Source: Isoperla grammatica
Taxonomy: Eukaryota > Arthropoda > Insecta > Plecoptera > Perlodidae
Reading direction: 5' to 3'
NCBI GenBank assembly: GCA_945910005.1
Contig: OX246747.1
Coordinates: 35,494,129-35,558,128 of the forward strand
DNA: 64,000 nt
Below are positions 33,301 through 45,590 of this stretch, piece after piece. A program made the translations under genes and the position numbers. The notes beneath the pieces are model-generated. The model saw only the letters and a list, made by a program, of their open reading frames with translations. It was not told where the DNA came from and made no database searches. Each line of letters starts with the position of its first letter. Within the stretch, counting starts at the first letter, position 1.

Positions 33301-34784
33301 TTGAACACATGAAGCAACCTTTGACTTTACGTAGACTATCTACATAAAAGCAAATACACTACAAAATCAAACAAATATAATCAAGCAAATATATCTACAA
33401 AATCAAATTTATCAAATAATAAATAAATATCTACAAAATCACATTTGCCCCCTCCCCCGCCTGCACCCTCTCGTAACGGATCAATTAACATACTTGTAAT
33501 TATTTTTATAAATAAAGTGTACTTTATACCGGCTATACCAGAAATTATTCCAAAATTTAGATTTTGATCTTGGGATAATCAATATTTTGCGGAAAATTTT
33601 GAAAATGAAATTTGCTTAAAACTCAGTTGTCCTTCTAAAGACGAATATGAAGTCAGAATTAAAATAAACTCATAAGTTTGGTTACAAAATAAAAACTTTC
33701 CAGTGGAAAAAAATCAGCCAAATTCACACTTCAGCCACCCATAAGAACCACACCGACAATTTAACAAGTTTATTTATTTATAAATACCAATTGGGGGCAC
33801 TGTATACAATTTATTGTAGATTTATGGTACAAACGGCCATTGGTTTTCATTTTGGAGACAATTACCTCATTATCAAAATTTTGATTCCCGGGCACATTTC
33901 AAAACTATAAAAATACGGATAAAGGTGGATTTGACATTCTGAACACTGATATGGAATCAAAACCCTGTTTTATTTATCCGTGAGGCTCTAAAAAAAATAG
34001 TTTATAGGAAAGAAAATAAACAGAAAACGGCAAAATCTGGGCACCCCTAGATGCCACACCCACGACTTTAAAAGTGGCCAACAACCTTATTTTTACTTAA
34101 AATATACAACAGTATTTAATTATTGAAGATTTTTTGTAAAACGGTAATATTTTACCATTTTAGGAACATTACCCCAAAATCAAAATTTTGATTTCCGGGC
34201 AATATGGGAGTTCAACAAATATGGATTAAACTAACTTTGTAATTTTAAATATGAATCTGAAATCATATTGGCAATATGTTTATTAGTTAAGCTGTAAAAA
34301 AATATTGTAATAATTAAATCAACAGAAAAATACAACTTCTGGGCACCCCTGGGTGCCACACCCAGGACTTGAGAAGTAGCCAACAAACTGATTTTTACTT
34401 CAAATATACAACAGTATTTAATTATTGAAGATTTTTTTGAAAAAGGATATTTTTGACCATTTTAGGGACATGGCCCCAAAATCAAAATTTTGATTTCCGG
34501 GCAAAATTGGAGTTCAAAAAATATGAATAAAACTAACTTTGTGATTCTAAACACGAATCTGAAATCACATTTGTAATTTGTTTATTGGTTTGGCTGTAAA
34601 AAAATAATTTGTGGTCACAAAATCAGCAAAATTCACCCTTTGGACACCCCTGGGTGCCACACCCACCACTGGCCATGTGGCCAACAAGTCAAATTCTACT
34701 CCAAATTCATCACTCTATCATAATATATAGGTGTCCAAAATTCCGCAGGGGGGGGGAGGGTCTCACTAATGGTGTGTTCCGGTC
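30341..34784. mobile_element. 4.44-kb compound foldback element
   Basis: The ends GACCGGAACACAC (left) and GTGTGTTCCGGTC (right) are inverted and both flanked by TA. Each arm consists of ~301-bp modules in tandem: GTTGGCC landmarks at 30438, 30739, 31040 and 31342 and a decayed fifth near 31639, mirrored at 34685, 34384, 34082 and about 33775. Every well-kept module carries GGGTGTGGCACCCAGGGGTG and a perfect palindrome AAATCAAAATTTTGATTT. The arms span about 1.6 and 1.3 kb around a ~1.5-kb AT-rich core. There is no transposase. The architecture resembles Drosophila FB elements; kinship is not implied. Confidence 0.9.
31961..33489. other. Core of the 4.44-kb foldback
   Basis: AT-rich single-copy-looking DNA between the arms. 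The longest frame (32978-33178, minus) has no recognisable motif. I see no transposase, RT or helicase signature. Confidence 0.5.
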
Positions 34785-34839
34785 TATAAGTCCTAGCGAT
34801 GATCATTTTATATTTTATAATATAACCGTTGAGTGAGTG

Positions 34840-35110
34840 AGTAATATAGGGTAGAGGCCCCGGGAACGCCATCGGCAGTTTGTCTACCGCCTTTTACTGC
34901 CCAAAATACTTTAGTCGGGTAGTAGAAGTTCGCCAAGCGACGCGATGACGGAGCCTGATTGGTCGCGGCTACTTCACCGAAGATATACGAAGATAGCCGA
35001 AAACTCCGCGTCATCGCGTCGCATGGCGAACTTGTACTACCCGACTAAAGTATGTTTGGCAGCATTAGGCGGTCGACAAACTGCAGATTGCATTGCGATT
35101 CTACCCTCAC
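34840..35110. mobile_element. GC-richer foldback element
   Basis: TACTTTAGTCGGGTAGTAGA, AGTTCGCCAAGCGACGCGAT pairs with ATCGCGTCGCATGGCGAACT, GTACTACCCGACTAAAGTA. Outer parts GTTTGTCTACCGCC and GGCGGTCGACAAAC also pair, as do GAGTGAGTGAG and CTCACTCAAC. One arm recurs at 36575-36640. Confidence 0.75.
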
Positions 35111-35306
35111 TCAACGTTAGAACATATTCATCCTCTCATAAGCAAACAAACAAAGAAAGAAGGAAGTCGCATGTGAAAGAAGAGAGAAAGGAGAGTGGAA
35201 AGAGAGGAAAGGAAAGGAGAAAAAAATAAAAGAAAGGGGAAATAGTAGAAGTGGAATGTATATTTCAGTCAATCCAGTATGTATTCCTACGTAAAAGAAA
35301 CGAATA

Positions 35307-35727
35307 GACCATTCAAAAAAAACTATCTAGAACCCTTTGTACATGAGTATCATCACGGTCCTCTAAATCTTCAAGAACAACAATGCAAAACAATTACAAA
35401 TTAGTTTTCAATTGTTATATCAAGGTTCAATGATGCACACAAGATCATCATCTACTAACTTTGATTTTATATTTTTAATAGACCATTTCAAAAACCATCT
35501 ACAGTAGGATGATTATCATCACGGTCTCCTAAATCTTTATAAGCAACAATGAACAACAATTAAAAACATAAAATCAAGGTTAGTAGATGATGATCTTGAG
35601 TGCATCATTGAACCTTGACATAGCATTTGAAACCTGATTTATAATTGTTGTGTATTGTTGTTCTTGACGACTTAGGAGACCGTGATGATACTCATACAAA
35701 GGGTCCTAGATAGTTTTTGAAATGGTC
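35307..35727. mobile_element. Nested foldback MITE with TA flanks
   Basis: The outer ends GACCATTCAAAAAAAACTAT and ATAGTTTTTGAAATGGTC are inverted and flanked by TA. A second left terminus (TAGACCATTTCAAAAACC) begins at 35479, so a complete 247-bp element (35481-35727) follows a left half of the same family. Inner arms TCAAGGTTCAATGATGCAC and GTGCATCATTGAACCTTGA also pair. Confidence 0.8.
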
Positions 35728-36049
35728 TATTACTTTACAACACTTCAGTGAAGTAGTGTATGAGACACCAGCGCGCCCAGTAGCAACGGTGTCAACCACT
35801 AAAGGCGAGAAAGCGGACGCATACGTTACCAACACACGTGTCTATGTATATTTATTTATGTATATAATGTATGACTGCCGTACTGTAATAAAAACAAAAC
35901 AGTCGGTAGCCGCCCGGACAACCGTTTGTCAACCACACCTCTACCCGCCAGCACAGCTAAAGGCGGGTAAGTAGCATGGACGCGCTGGGGCGGGTGTGAA
36001 GGGAGAACACATCATCAACCACTGCTACAACAATCACAACGATCAAGGA

Positions 36050-36105
36050 CCCATAGATAGAGCTAAGCACGGCTTTCTAGATCAATTCTGAAAATCATCT
36101 ATTGT
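36050..36105. mobile_element. MITE family B end fragment
   Basis: GACCCATAGATAGAGCTAAG, CACGGCTTTCTAGATC and TTCTGAAAATCATCTATTG match one family B arm. Confidence 0.6.
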
Positions 36106-36239
36106 AAGGTCTTCTCACTTAATCTTCTCAGTCTTCTCACTTAATACAGTCGTAACCGAAGCTGAGTGAGTAATCCAACTAATACCGCATATCGAATCAA
36201 AGGCGGGGACGATTCTCAGAGCGTAAAACGGTAATTTAG

Positions 36240-36575
36240 CCCCCCCCCCCCCTCGCCCCCCCTCAACACATAACAATCACTTTGCCCACCTGTTAAAGAA
36301 GTGGTTGTCCGCGTGCTGCTTTCAAAGAAGCCGTGATAAAGAAGAAGAAGATGAAGAAGAAGAATGCGATCTTAACGGCGATAATCGAATTTATTGAAAG
36401 TATCAACTCGATCCACCCAATAATCCTAGGTTGTTGGTAAATAATAATTATTATAATTTTGTTTCGCGGCGGCTTAAAATCCAAAATGTAGTAATTATAT
36501 GGTTTTACATGCATGCTGTTCCGTTTGATCGTATTATAATGTGGAGTAGGTTAGGATGAACCTCCCTGCCCAACA
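36240..36575. other. Unassigned stretch with C-tracts and GAA repeats
   Basis: C-runs at 36240-36262 and an AAGAAGAAG run near 36341-36363. No gene supported. Confidence 0.4.
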
Positions 36576-36645
36576 AACATACTTTAGTCGGGTAGTAGAA
36601 GTTCGCCAAGCGACGCGATGACGGAGTTTTCGGCTGTCTTCGTAT
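36575..36645. mobile_element. Single arm of the 34840-35110 foldback family
   Basis: Carries CATACTTTAGTCGGGTAGTA, GAAGTTCGCCAAGCGACGCG and ATGACGGAG, then diverges; the opposite arm is missing. Confidence 0.65.
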
Positions 36646-36899
36646 GGGGAGGCGTAACAAGTGCACAGAGAGCGTTGCGAGCGATCCGGCCAACAGTCAC
36701 TGAATATTGGACACACACAACTTTCAACAATACGAATTTCTAGGTCGTTGAAACATTATTTGACTTCTTTGGAATCCATGTATATTTGTCCAATCATAAT
36801 TAGTGAACTGCCTTCTAGATGGGTTTTCGGTGACTTCTAGCAGGCAGAGCTCAGTGGCCAGAACGCTCGCAGCGCTGCAGTGTAGTCGTTTGTTGTATA

Positions 36900-37207
36900 G
36901 GGCACTAGCAACACCGAAAGACAACAATAGAACAAATGAATTGAACTGATGGACAAACAATCAGCTGTCAAAATAATAAAATTGCAACCATAGAAATAAA
37001 AACAAGTGTAGCAATCTGCAAGAGTAACTGCTTGCCATTTAAAACTTTTAATGATGGACAAAGACTAAGTGAAAGTTTTGTATGTGTATTTGTTTGTTTT
37101 TTGTTTTGTTTTACAAAATCAGACGAAATTATTTTTTGACAGCTTGTTGTTTTTCCATCGATTCAATTAATTTGTTTCATTGTTGTCTTTTGGTGTTGCT
37201 AGTGCCC
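36900..37207. mobile_element. Foldback MITE, family D (complete, 308 bp)
   Basis: The ends GGGCACTAGCAACACC and GGTGTTGCTAGTGCCC are perfectly inverted and both flanked by TATA (36896-36899 and 37208-37211). Inner arms (GAACTGATGGACAAACAATC, AGCTGTCAAAATAAT and inverse ATTATTTTTTGACAGCTTG) continue for about 85 bp. TA or TATA duplication suits Tc1/mariner-type insertion. Non-coding. Confidence 0.9.
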
Positions 37208-37298
37208 TATACGCCACCCCATTACAATGAAGATAATTCCTGCATGATCTGTACTCGCTTCGACGTCTTTAACTGACTGTACATGTGTATATATATAT

Positions 37299-37313
37299 AG
37301 AGAGAGAGAGAGT

Positions 37314-37393
<80 letters not shown>
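37299..37393. repeat. (GA)n microsatellite
   Basis: About 95 bp of GA repeat preceded by TATATATA. Confidence 0.97.
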
Positions 37394-37395
<2 letters not shown>

Positions 37396-37539
37396 TCATC
37401 CATGCATCGCCCACAGCAACATTGCGATATTGTTATCTTTTAAAATATAATAACACTAAGTATATTCAGCATACCAATATTGTTAACTATATTTAAATAT
37501 TATTCCAGCCTAGGGGACCGATAAAAGCTCTCGAACGAA

Positions 37540-37665
37540 CGAACGATCGAACGACCAAACGACTTCGATACAAGATGGCGGCGACGCAACGCAACGCGGA
37601 CCTGCCCGCGGCGGCGGCGTAGCGACGTGGTTACCATGGTTACGTGTGTTGTGCTCCGGGGACAT
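37540..37665 (+). promoter_or_regulatory. Promoter-like CpG patch with YY1 and RFX-type motifs
   Basis: A short CG-dense segment in AT-rich DNA holds CAAGATGGCGGC at 37571-37582 (YY1 consensus AANATGGCGGC) and GTTACCATGGTTAC at 37630-37643 (one base from a perfect X-box palindrome). An ATG in the YY1 motif opens a 15-codon frame (MAATQRNADLPAAAA) ending at 37620-37622. YY1 sites of this kind are usually just downstream of a transcription start. (GA)n tracts flank it on both sides. No downstream exon was identified. Confidence 0.45.

Positions 37666-37667
<2 letters not shown>

Positions 37668-37701
<34 letters not shown>
37668..37701. repeat. (GA)n microsatellite
   Basis: About 34 bp of GA repeat. 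Confidence 0.95.
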
Positions 37702-37704
<3 letters not shown>

Positions 37705-37709
37705 ATTAT

Positions 37710-38919
<1,210 letters not shown>

Positions 38920-38934
38920 AATAATTTGTTTTTA

Positions 38935-39048
38935 TGCTTTACAGTCTACCCTTTCAGTTATAAGGATGGATTTTCAGTGGGGGACATTTATATAATAAAT
39001 TGAATATGTACTTCGTTGCTATGACGGTTCCAAAGTCACCGTTACATA
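38935..39048 (-). mobile_element. SINE family A fragment (short subfamily)
   Basis: Inverted 3' region and core: AGTCTACCCTTTCAGTTATA, TTTTCAGTGGGGGACATTT, TACTTCGTTGCTATGACGGT, TCCAAAGTCACCGT. The head is absent; an (AAT)n tract sits at the element's 3' end. Confidence 0.7.
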
Positions 39049-39224
39049 ATACAACATCACAAACCGTGAGTACTGTGTATAATATATCGAAACATATTCA
39101 ATAAGACACAAAATGACTTTCGTTACAATTTTGTATGATGTTTACGCAACTTTTACTGTTTTTTATTGATATCTTGAGAAACGCTTCAAGATTATAGCCT
39201 ATTGAAAACGTGATTCTTATCCGA

Positions 39225-39393
39225 CCGAGATTTGGTTTTGAATCGGCTAAATAACGAATTTAAAAACGGTCAAATTTTGAAATTTAAACGATTGTTATTT
39301 CTGTTCTAAATTAATACAGACACAACAATCGTTTAAGAATTACATTATTTGATAGTTAATAAATTCATTGTTTAGAGCTGATTCAAAACCAAG
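39225..39393. mobile_element. Foldback MITE (TCGGCTAAA family)
   Basis: GGTTTTGAATCGGCTAAATA is inverted as GTTTAGAGCTGATTCAAAACC; inner AAACGATTGTTATTTCTG and ACAACAATCGTTTAAG also pair. Related elements lie at about 46480 (half) and 56415-56597. Confidence 0.65.
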
Positions 39394-39396
39394 TCA

Positions 39397-39568
39397 TGCC
39401 AACATTACACGACTAAATACTTTCGTCAAACTTATTGAATTCAAGAACAAAAGCGAATCCAAAACAGTTTAGTAAAAAACTGCAACAATATAGCTTTTAT
39501 TAATTGATGCTTTTTTTCCCTTGAATTCAATAAGTTTGACGAAAGTATTGAACCGTGTAATGCGGGTA
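39397..39568. mobile_element. Foldback MITE, family F (172 bp)
   Basis: The ends TGCCAACATTACACG and CGTGTAATGCGGGTA are inverted. The arms contain ACTTTCGTCAAACTTATTGA and its inverse. It sits 4 bp from the preceding MITE. It is in the opposite internal orientation to 52875-53045. Confidence 0.85.
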
Positions 39569-39569
39569 T

Positions 39570-40104
39570 TGGGGAAAAATTACACTTTTTCAATATCATG
39601 AAACGTCTTAGAGACACCAATAAAAACCGTAAATTTAGCCAGCTTTTTCTCAACTATCACTATAATATGCTCTGGCCGCCATCTGAAGGGCCCAAGGGCA
39701 ACTGAACACCATATTCCTATATACAACATCACCGCTTATATTACCACAGGTATTGGTTTACTATACACCTCACGTGGTGAAGCGCACCAACTATTTTTTT
39801 TTTTACAAGTTTGGAAGATAAATAAATTTACATAATATACGTTACATTCCTAAATAATAAAACCATAGATCAACATATCGGAACGGTTTTAATTTTAAAT
39901 AAAAGCTAACTGGAGGGCAAAGTAGAAATATCCATCGCGAAATTTTGTTCGTCTATTACGGCGTCTGGGACTGGGGCTGGGGCACTACCCCAGAGCGATT
40001 ACATTTAATCCATCAATAAATAAATAATAATATTATACGAAATAAAATTAATTATTTTGAGTCTTTCTTTTAGAGATCTCGTTCATAAATAAATACATTT
40101 TTAT
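39570..40104. other. Unassigned stretch
   Basis: No gene supported. GACTGGGGCTGGGGCACTACCCCAG near 39968 (read in parts) resembles the subterminal region of the hAT elements at 17.0 and 29.1 kb. Confidence 0.35.
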
Positions 40105-40385
40105 TTGTCTATACCCACCCACTCAAGTTACAAGAACTGATTACTAGTGGAGGACATTTTTACAATTGATTATGTACTTCGTTGCTATATACGATGGCTC
40201 CACAGTTGTAACGGTTGATCTTCTCCGTTATGGGAATTCGCCTTTTTTTTTGCAAATTGTTTGCATTTTTGTTTGGTATATTGAATAGTATAGAGACAGA
40301 TTGATGTCAAGTTCAAAGGTTTAAACGCCCAAGCCTGAACCGGGAATCAAACCAGGGACCTTCTGCATTGGAAGCATAATTGGCC
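40105..40385 (-). mobile_element. tRNA-headed SINE, family A short subfamily
   Basis: On the minus strand: a partial head with CTTCCAATGCAGAAGGTCCC and a box B-like GGTTTGATTCC, then a body with TGGAGCC, then GCAACGAAGTACATAATC, and a 3' end TGAGTGGGTATAGAC. Box A is largely lost. Confidence 0.7.
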
Positions 40386-40790
40386 TAACATCTCTCACCC
40401 CGCATATAATTCCAAACCTTAAATTCACACGCAATTTGTTTCGAACACCGTTCCGCCAAATCCCTTTCTAAATAATAGAAGTTAATAGTTGATAATCTGT
40501 TTCTGAAAGCCCCCTATAGCGAGCCACAAGGCTCATTGGGGGCTTGATCAATTTATATAAACTGCAAAAGAACCATCAAATCAAATCAAATCAAATCGAA
40601 ATTCATTCATTCATCGAACAGCTATAGACGACTTTCTACGCAAGATACGCCACACACCCAGACTCGAACCACGGACCAATGCAGCTACCGGTAATTATAC
40701 CATGAATGCAGTTATAGACTATAACCACACCCGTAGTCTCGCCGCGACTCCCTAACAAGCGAAAGTAGGTACCAATATTATTGCTACTAG

Positions 40791-41415
40791 GATCCTTATT
40801 AGACTCTGCTGTGTGTACGTGTGATGGTGGCTATGGCGAGTAATTATATATATACTGGCGACGCCGTAAGAAGCAAGGTGTCCCCTAAAATTCTGAGAAG
40901 AGACGGTCGCTCCACACGGTCTATTTCAACGGTATTCAACTCGAGATTGCCCGATAGTTATTGTCCACTGTATTTTATTTATTTATTTAATGTCTATCCT
41001 ATTCAGTTATAAAAAATGATTTACGAAGGAGGACCTTAAATAAAACTAGGCTATGCAAACAATTAATAATAATGTAATCATAAATAACAATAACAACAAA
41101 AACAAAACAAACTATACTTAACTATATTAAATCAAAATCAAAAACAAGAAAAAAGAAAAACTGCACCGACCGTGAATGGAATGCGACCCCACCACGTCTG
41201 ACAACATTCGGGCGATATTATCACTACAATACCTCAGGCAGCTGAGAACGGGATGCAACTAGATTTAGGTTGGTAGTTGTCACACGCGTCACTTCACTAT
41301 TAGTACATAATCCGTGACGACAACACCTTGCAAGTTAACGCGACGCGACTATACGATCCTTGTTAGACTCTGCTGTGTGTACGTGATGTGATGGTGGCTA
41401 TGGCGAGTAATTATA
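40791..41415. repeat. Low-copy segment duplicated at 61.5 kb, bounded by ~57-bp direct repeats
   Basis: GATCCTT-TTAGACTCTGCTGTG, TGATGGTGGCTATGGCGAGT, AATTAT occurs at about 40792-40846 and again at about 41357-41413. The body between (GGCGACGCCGTAAGAAGC, CGGTCGCTCCACACGG, GTCTATTTCAACGGTATTC, ACCCCACCACGTCTGACAAC, GACGACAACACCTTGCAAG) is present inverted at 61515-61830. The 41-kb copy is interrupted at 40972-41165 by a SINE-like insertion. No coding frame is conserved between the two copies. Confidence 0.8.
40972..41165 (-). mobile_element. Insertion carrying SINE family A 3' sequence
   Basis: TTTATTTAATGTCTATCCTA, TTCAGTTATAAAAAATGATT and GGAGGACCTTAAAT match an inverted family A 3' end. 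The segment is absent from the 61-kb copy, which runs continuously through the equivalent point. An ACTG lies on each side. Confidence 0.65.
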
Positions 41416-42485
41416 CCACTTGTTGCATTCATTGAACGTGGACATTGTTGAGGAAGGAATGTAGTAGTGGCTGGGTACAGTCTTGTTTACAAACAGGGCA
41501 TCGAACCGAAACTATATATTTCGGTTCGGGTATTTTAGATCATACCGAAATTTCCTTCCAAACATTCATCAGACTCTTCTTATTATACCAGATAATAAAA
41601 TTATGTCGTTTAGGTCCAGTCTTAGAATGTCCCAATAACTACTTATTTGTTGAATAGCTTGTTCTCTCCATGGCAACGACCAATCAGAACTCTTGCAATC
41701 CTCCAAATAGCTTCATAACTTTCCTATTAGGAGATTGTAAGACCGGCACTAAATGTTATTTATTTTTGAGCACTTTTAAAATTGAAATGTACTTTTTGTG
41801 TCAAAAATACGTCTTCAAAGGTATCTTACATATCTAAAATACATTTATTGCACTATTTGTATCTAAATACAAACACTATAAGCGATTTTTATCCTAATGT
41901 TAATTGCCCATTTCTGAGCTATTACCAAATAATAAAACTATATAGGGTTAAATACATTTCGTTCTGAGCATTTTTGAAAGCTAACACGTCTGTATTGTGT
42001 CTGAATAATACATGTTTTTACACGTTTTTTTTTTATCCAAATTACATTTATTTCGGTTGTGTCTAAAATACACACACATTTTTGTGATTATTTTCCCAGC
42101 TGTTGTGACCTTTAGTATACCTATCGAAAAGTTCCAATCACTAACAGGATCCACATAGTGACGTCATCAAGCAAGGTACACACACACGTGACTGGGGGGG
42201 GGGGGGCATCTAGGAAGTTGGATATTATTGCCGGCCAAACCGACCACAACACAACCACAACGAGGCAATATAAACTATAGATTGTTGATCGTTGATAATA
42301 ATAATTTCGTCCCAGTTCACTTCGTCGTCTCGTCGACTCTAGCTATCGACAAGGCGGTGTTTATCACGAGTGAATGTACTAGGCTAACTGGAAACATCGA
42401 TCGTTCTACACACCTTGTTAACGCGGTGATTGATGGAGTCCGAGGGAAACGAAACGGGGGCTGTGCGAATGTCGGTTGTCATTAT
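41416..42485. other. Unassigned stretch
   Basis: No gene supported. G13 tract at about 42195-42207. Frames at 41445-41967 and 42228-42488 have no recognisable domain. Confidence 0.4.
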
Positions 42486-42489
42486 TAAT

Positions 42490-43056
42490 AGGGTACGCAC
42501 AACTGACGTAACAGCCGAACTACAACAATGGAATAAATGAATTGAACTGGTGGACAAACAACAAGCAGTCAAAGTAATATTTTTGCAAATAATGAGGATA
42601 AACAATTAGTTGTAACGATAGTTACTGCTCGCCTGTTAAAATTTATGTTCAGTAATGGACAGCAACTATATGAAAGTTTGTAAACGTTCTGAACGGTTGT
42701 TTTTTCCAACTTCAGAACTTCATATTTTTTTTGACAGCTTGTTTGTCCATCGGTTCAATTCATTTGTTTCATTGTTGTGTTTTGGTGTTGAACAAATGAT
42801 ATGAACTGATGGACAAACAATCAGCTGTCAAAATAATAAAATTGCAACCATAGAAATAAAAACAAGTGTAGCAATAGTAACTGCTCGCCATTTAAAACTT
42901 TTAATGATAGACAGCGACCAAGTGAAAGTTTTGTATGTGTATTTGTTTGTATTTGTTTTGTTTTCAAAATCAGACGAAATTATTTTTTGACAGCTTGTTG
43001 TTTGTCCATCGATTCAATTCATTTGTTTCATTGTTGTATTTTGGTGTTGCTAGTGC
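42490..43056. mobile_element. Two tandem copies of MITE family D
   Basis: A diverged copy (42490-42793) and a better-kept copy (42794-43056) share GAACTGATGGACAAACAATC, CAGCTGTCAAAATAATAAAA, ACTGCTCGCC, TGACAGCTTG and TTGGTGTTG. The junction at about 42793 lacks a complete pair of termini, consistent with insertion into, or recombination between, copies. The right end GGTGTTGCTAGTGC is intact. Confidence 0.8.
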
Positions 43057-43883
43057 GGAGATATCATGTGGTGGTTGTTTACACCATGGAGTTGTATGAT
43101 ACTATTTTAAATCCATGATTACACTATACATTCATACAATACACTGCAGTAAAATAAATTACACTATCCATACACGATTTTCAAAATATATCTTTATAAA
43201 TCACTTTTCTTTTTAAACTGAATATGATATAAATTAAATACATAAAGAATGTATTTATTCATTCATTGGTTTAAAAATATATTTAAAAGTACGAAATATT
43301 ATTTCATATTCACTTTTATACCCATATTCCCTCATTTAAAAATGTATTTAAAAATATATTACATATATATGCGCATATTTACAATTTGATCGCAAATATT
43401 CAATTCGTCCCTTCCCTGATTAGAAATGTTTTATAAAAAAATTCTATAATATATTATGACAAACTTTCTACTTATGTATTCAACCGTTTTATTTTTTTAT
43501 TTTTCAAGTCGCGTTTATGACATATTAGTATAATATGACAGGTGAGCGAATAGCCACAATATCGCGAATGAGTTGGCAGAAGACAGACAAACATACCCTT
43601 ACAATTATATCTCTGCTGCTCGACAATCATAAAATGTTTCATGCCTGTTCCCCTCTTAATCTCACTTTTCACAGCCCGTTCTCACCGAATCACTCCAATT
43701 TTCCAAGTCCAAACTCTTACGGTCGTCGGCAAGAGATAGGCAGCTCTTGCCAAACGAATAATATGAATAAACTAGTACAATAATTTAGTTCATAATTTTT
43801 TTAATTTTACACTCAAAACACGAGTAGCGTAAAAAAATTTGGTTGTTTTCAAAAATAGAGCCTAGTTATCTTTCATTCGGTCA

Positions 43884-43884
<1 letters not shown>
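43057..43884. other. Unassigned AT-rich stretch
   Basis: No gene supported. Repeated TATTTAAAAATATATT motifs near 43270-43360. Confidence 0.4.

Positions 43885-43940
<56 letters not shown>
43885..43940. repeat. (AAT)n microsatellite at the LINE tail
   Basis: About 18 AAT units adjoining the poly-T (minus-strand poly-A) tail of the LINE fragment. Confidence 0.95.
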
Positions 43941-45127
43941 TTTTTTTTTTTTTTTTTTTTTTTTCACAATCGCACAAACTTTATTATTATTAGAATACAA
44001 AATGAAAAGTACAGAACAACTTGTTCCACAAAGCCATGAGGCTTAACTGTGGATTACACAAAATAAATAACAATTCAGTGCACAGTAAGATGGAAACTAA
44101 AATTAAAATGACAGTAGAATATAATACAACATAGAACTAATAATGAGAACGATTACGACACAAAATATCAAGATAGAAGACAGTAAAACATATGCATGTT
44201 TGACTGAAATCACATGATTTTAATAAAGACAAAATTAAATTTATGAATACAATGATGAAAACCCAACAACTTTAACGTACAAACAAAGAATTGATATGAG
44301 ATTAAATACTATTTAAATAAAAATCCTTTAGGCCTCTTTTAATTATGCTAATTGAATTTAATACTTTTAGGCTAAGTGGCAACTCGTTAAAAGTACGTGG
44401 AATAATTACTTTAAGCGTTCTCGCGCCGTGTTTGTTGAAATATTTAGGGACCCTATATAAATGTGATATTTGAGAACGCGTGGTGATTGGATTTTGAAGA
44501 ATCATTTTAAAATCATTTTTAAAATAAAACTGAAAAGCGAGTCTATACTTATATAGCATGTGGATAGGCAAAACGTCACCTTTTTTATAAACGCTGGACT
44601 CAACGCAGTCAATATTTCTATGAGATTTGGTAAAGAACGTGACCATTTGATGTTGCAAAGCTGTAATATGCCTTAGATTTGATAATGACGCGTTACCCCA
44701 TGCTAATATACCGTACATTAATATTGATTCTGCTAGAGATAAGTAAACTGTTTTAAGAGTATCTGAAGGAAGCATAGTTTTTATACAATAAATTTGACTG
44801 AGACATGATCTTAATTTATTACATAATTTATTGATGTGCGGAACCCAATTAAACCGATTATCAATTATTAATCCTAGATACATGTGGCTGTCAACGCAAT
44901 CAATAACAGTATTACAAGTACAAGTTTCACCATGCATGCAATCATAGGAATGAGAGATAATTCTCACGGTGCTTAACCGATCAATGTTTAAAGGGTTACA
45001 TATATGCACGATTTTAGTTTTTGCTACGTTTATAACCAAACCGTTATCGTGGGCCCACAATAGTAAATTTTGAAAGTCAGTTTGTAGATAATGATTAGCA
45101 ATGTTTAAGTTCTTATGAACGGCAATT
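43941..45127 (-). pseudogene. 5'-truncated LINE: reverse-transcriptase C-terminal half
   Basis: The frame runs on the minus strand from about 45124 (its first Met is at 45060) to the stop at 44302-44304. It reads WAHDNGLVINVAKTK, then YLGLIIDNRFNWVPHINKLC, then KTVYLSLAESILMYGILAWG, and ends with KHGARTLKVIIPRTFNELPL. This is the order of the palm end, thumb and tail of CR1/jockey-type non-LTR reverse transcriptases. The catalytic YxDD box and the endonuclease lie upstream and are missing. The 3' UTR ends with AATAAAG and about 24 A. The frame is intact for over 250 codons, suggesting a fairly young insertion. Confidence 0.85.
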
Positions 45128-45162
45128 TATAATTAATAATAGTATTAGTAATTAATAATTTG

Positions 45163-45590
<428 letters not shown>

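Noticed and set aside
37199..37414. Ser-Leu repeat protein
   Set aside because: Translation of the (GA)n microsatellite.
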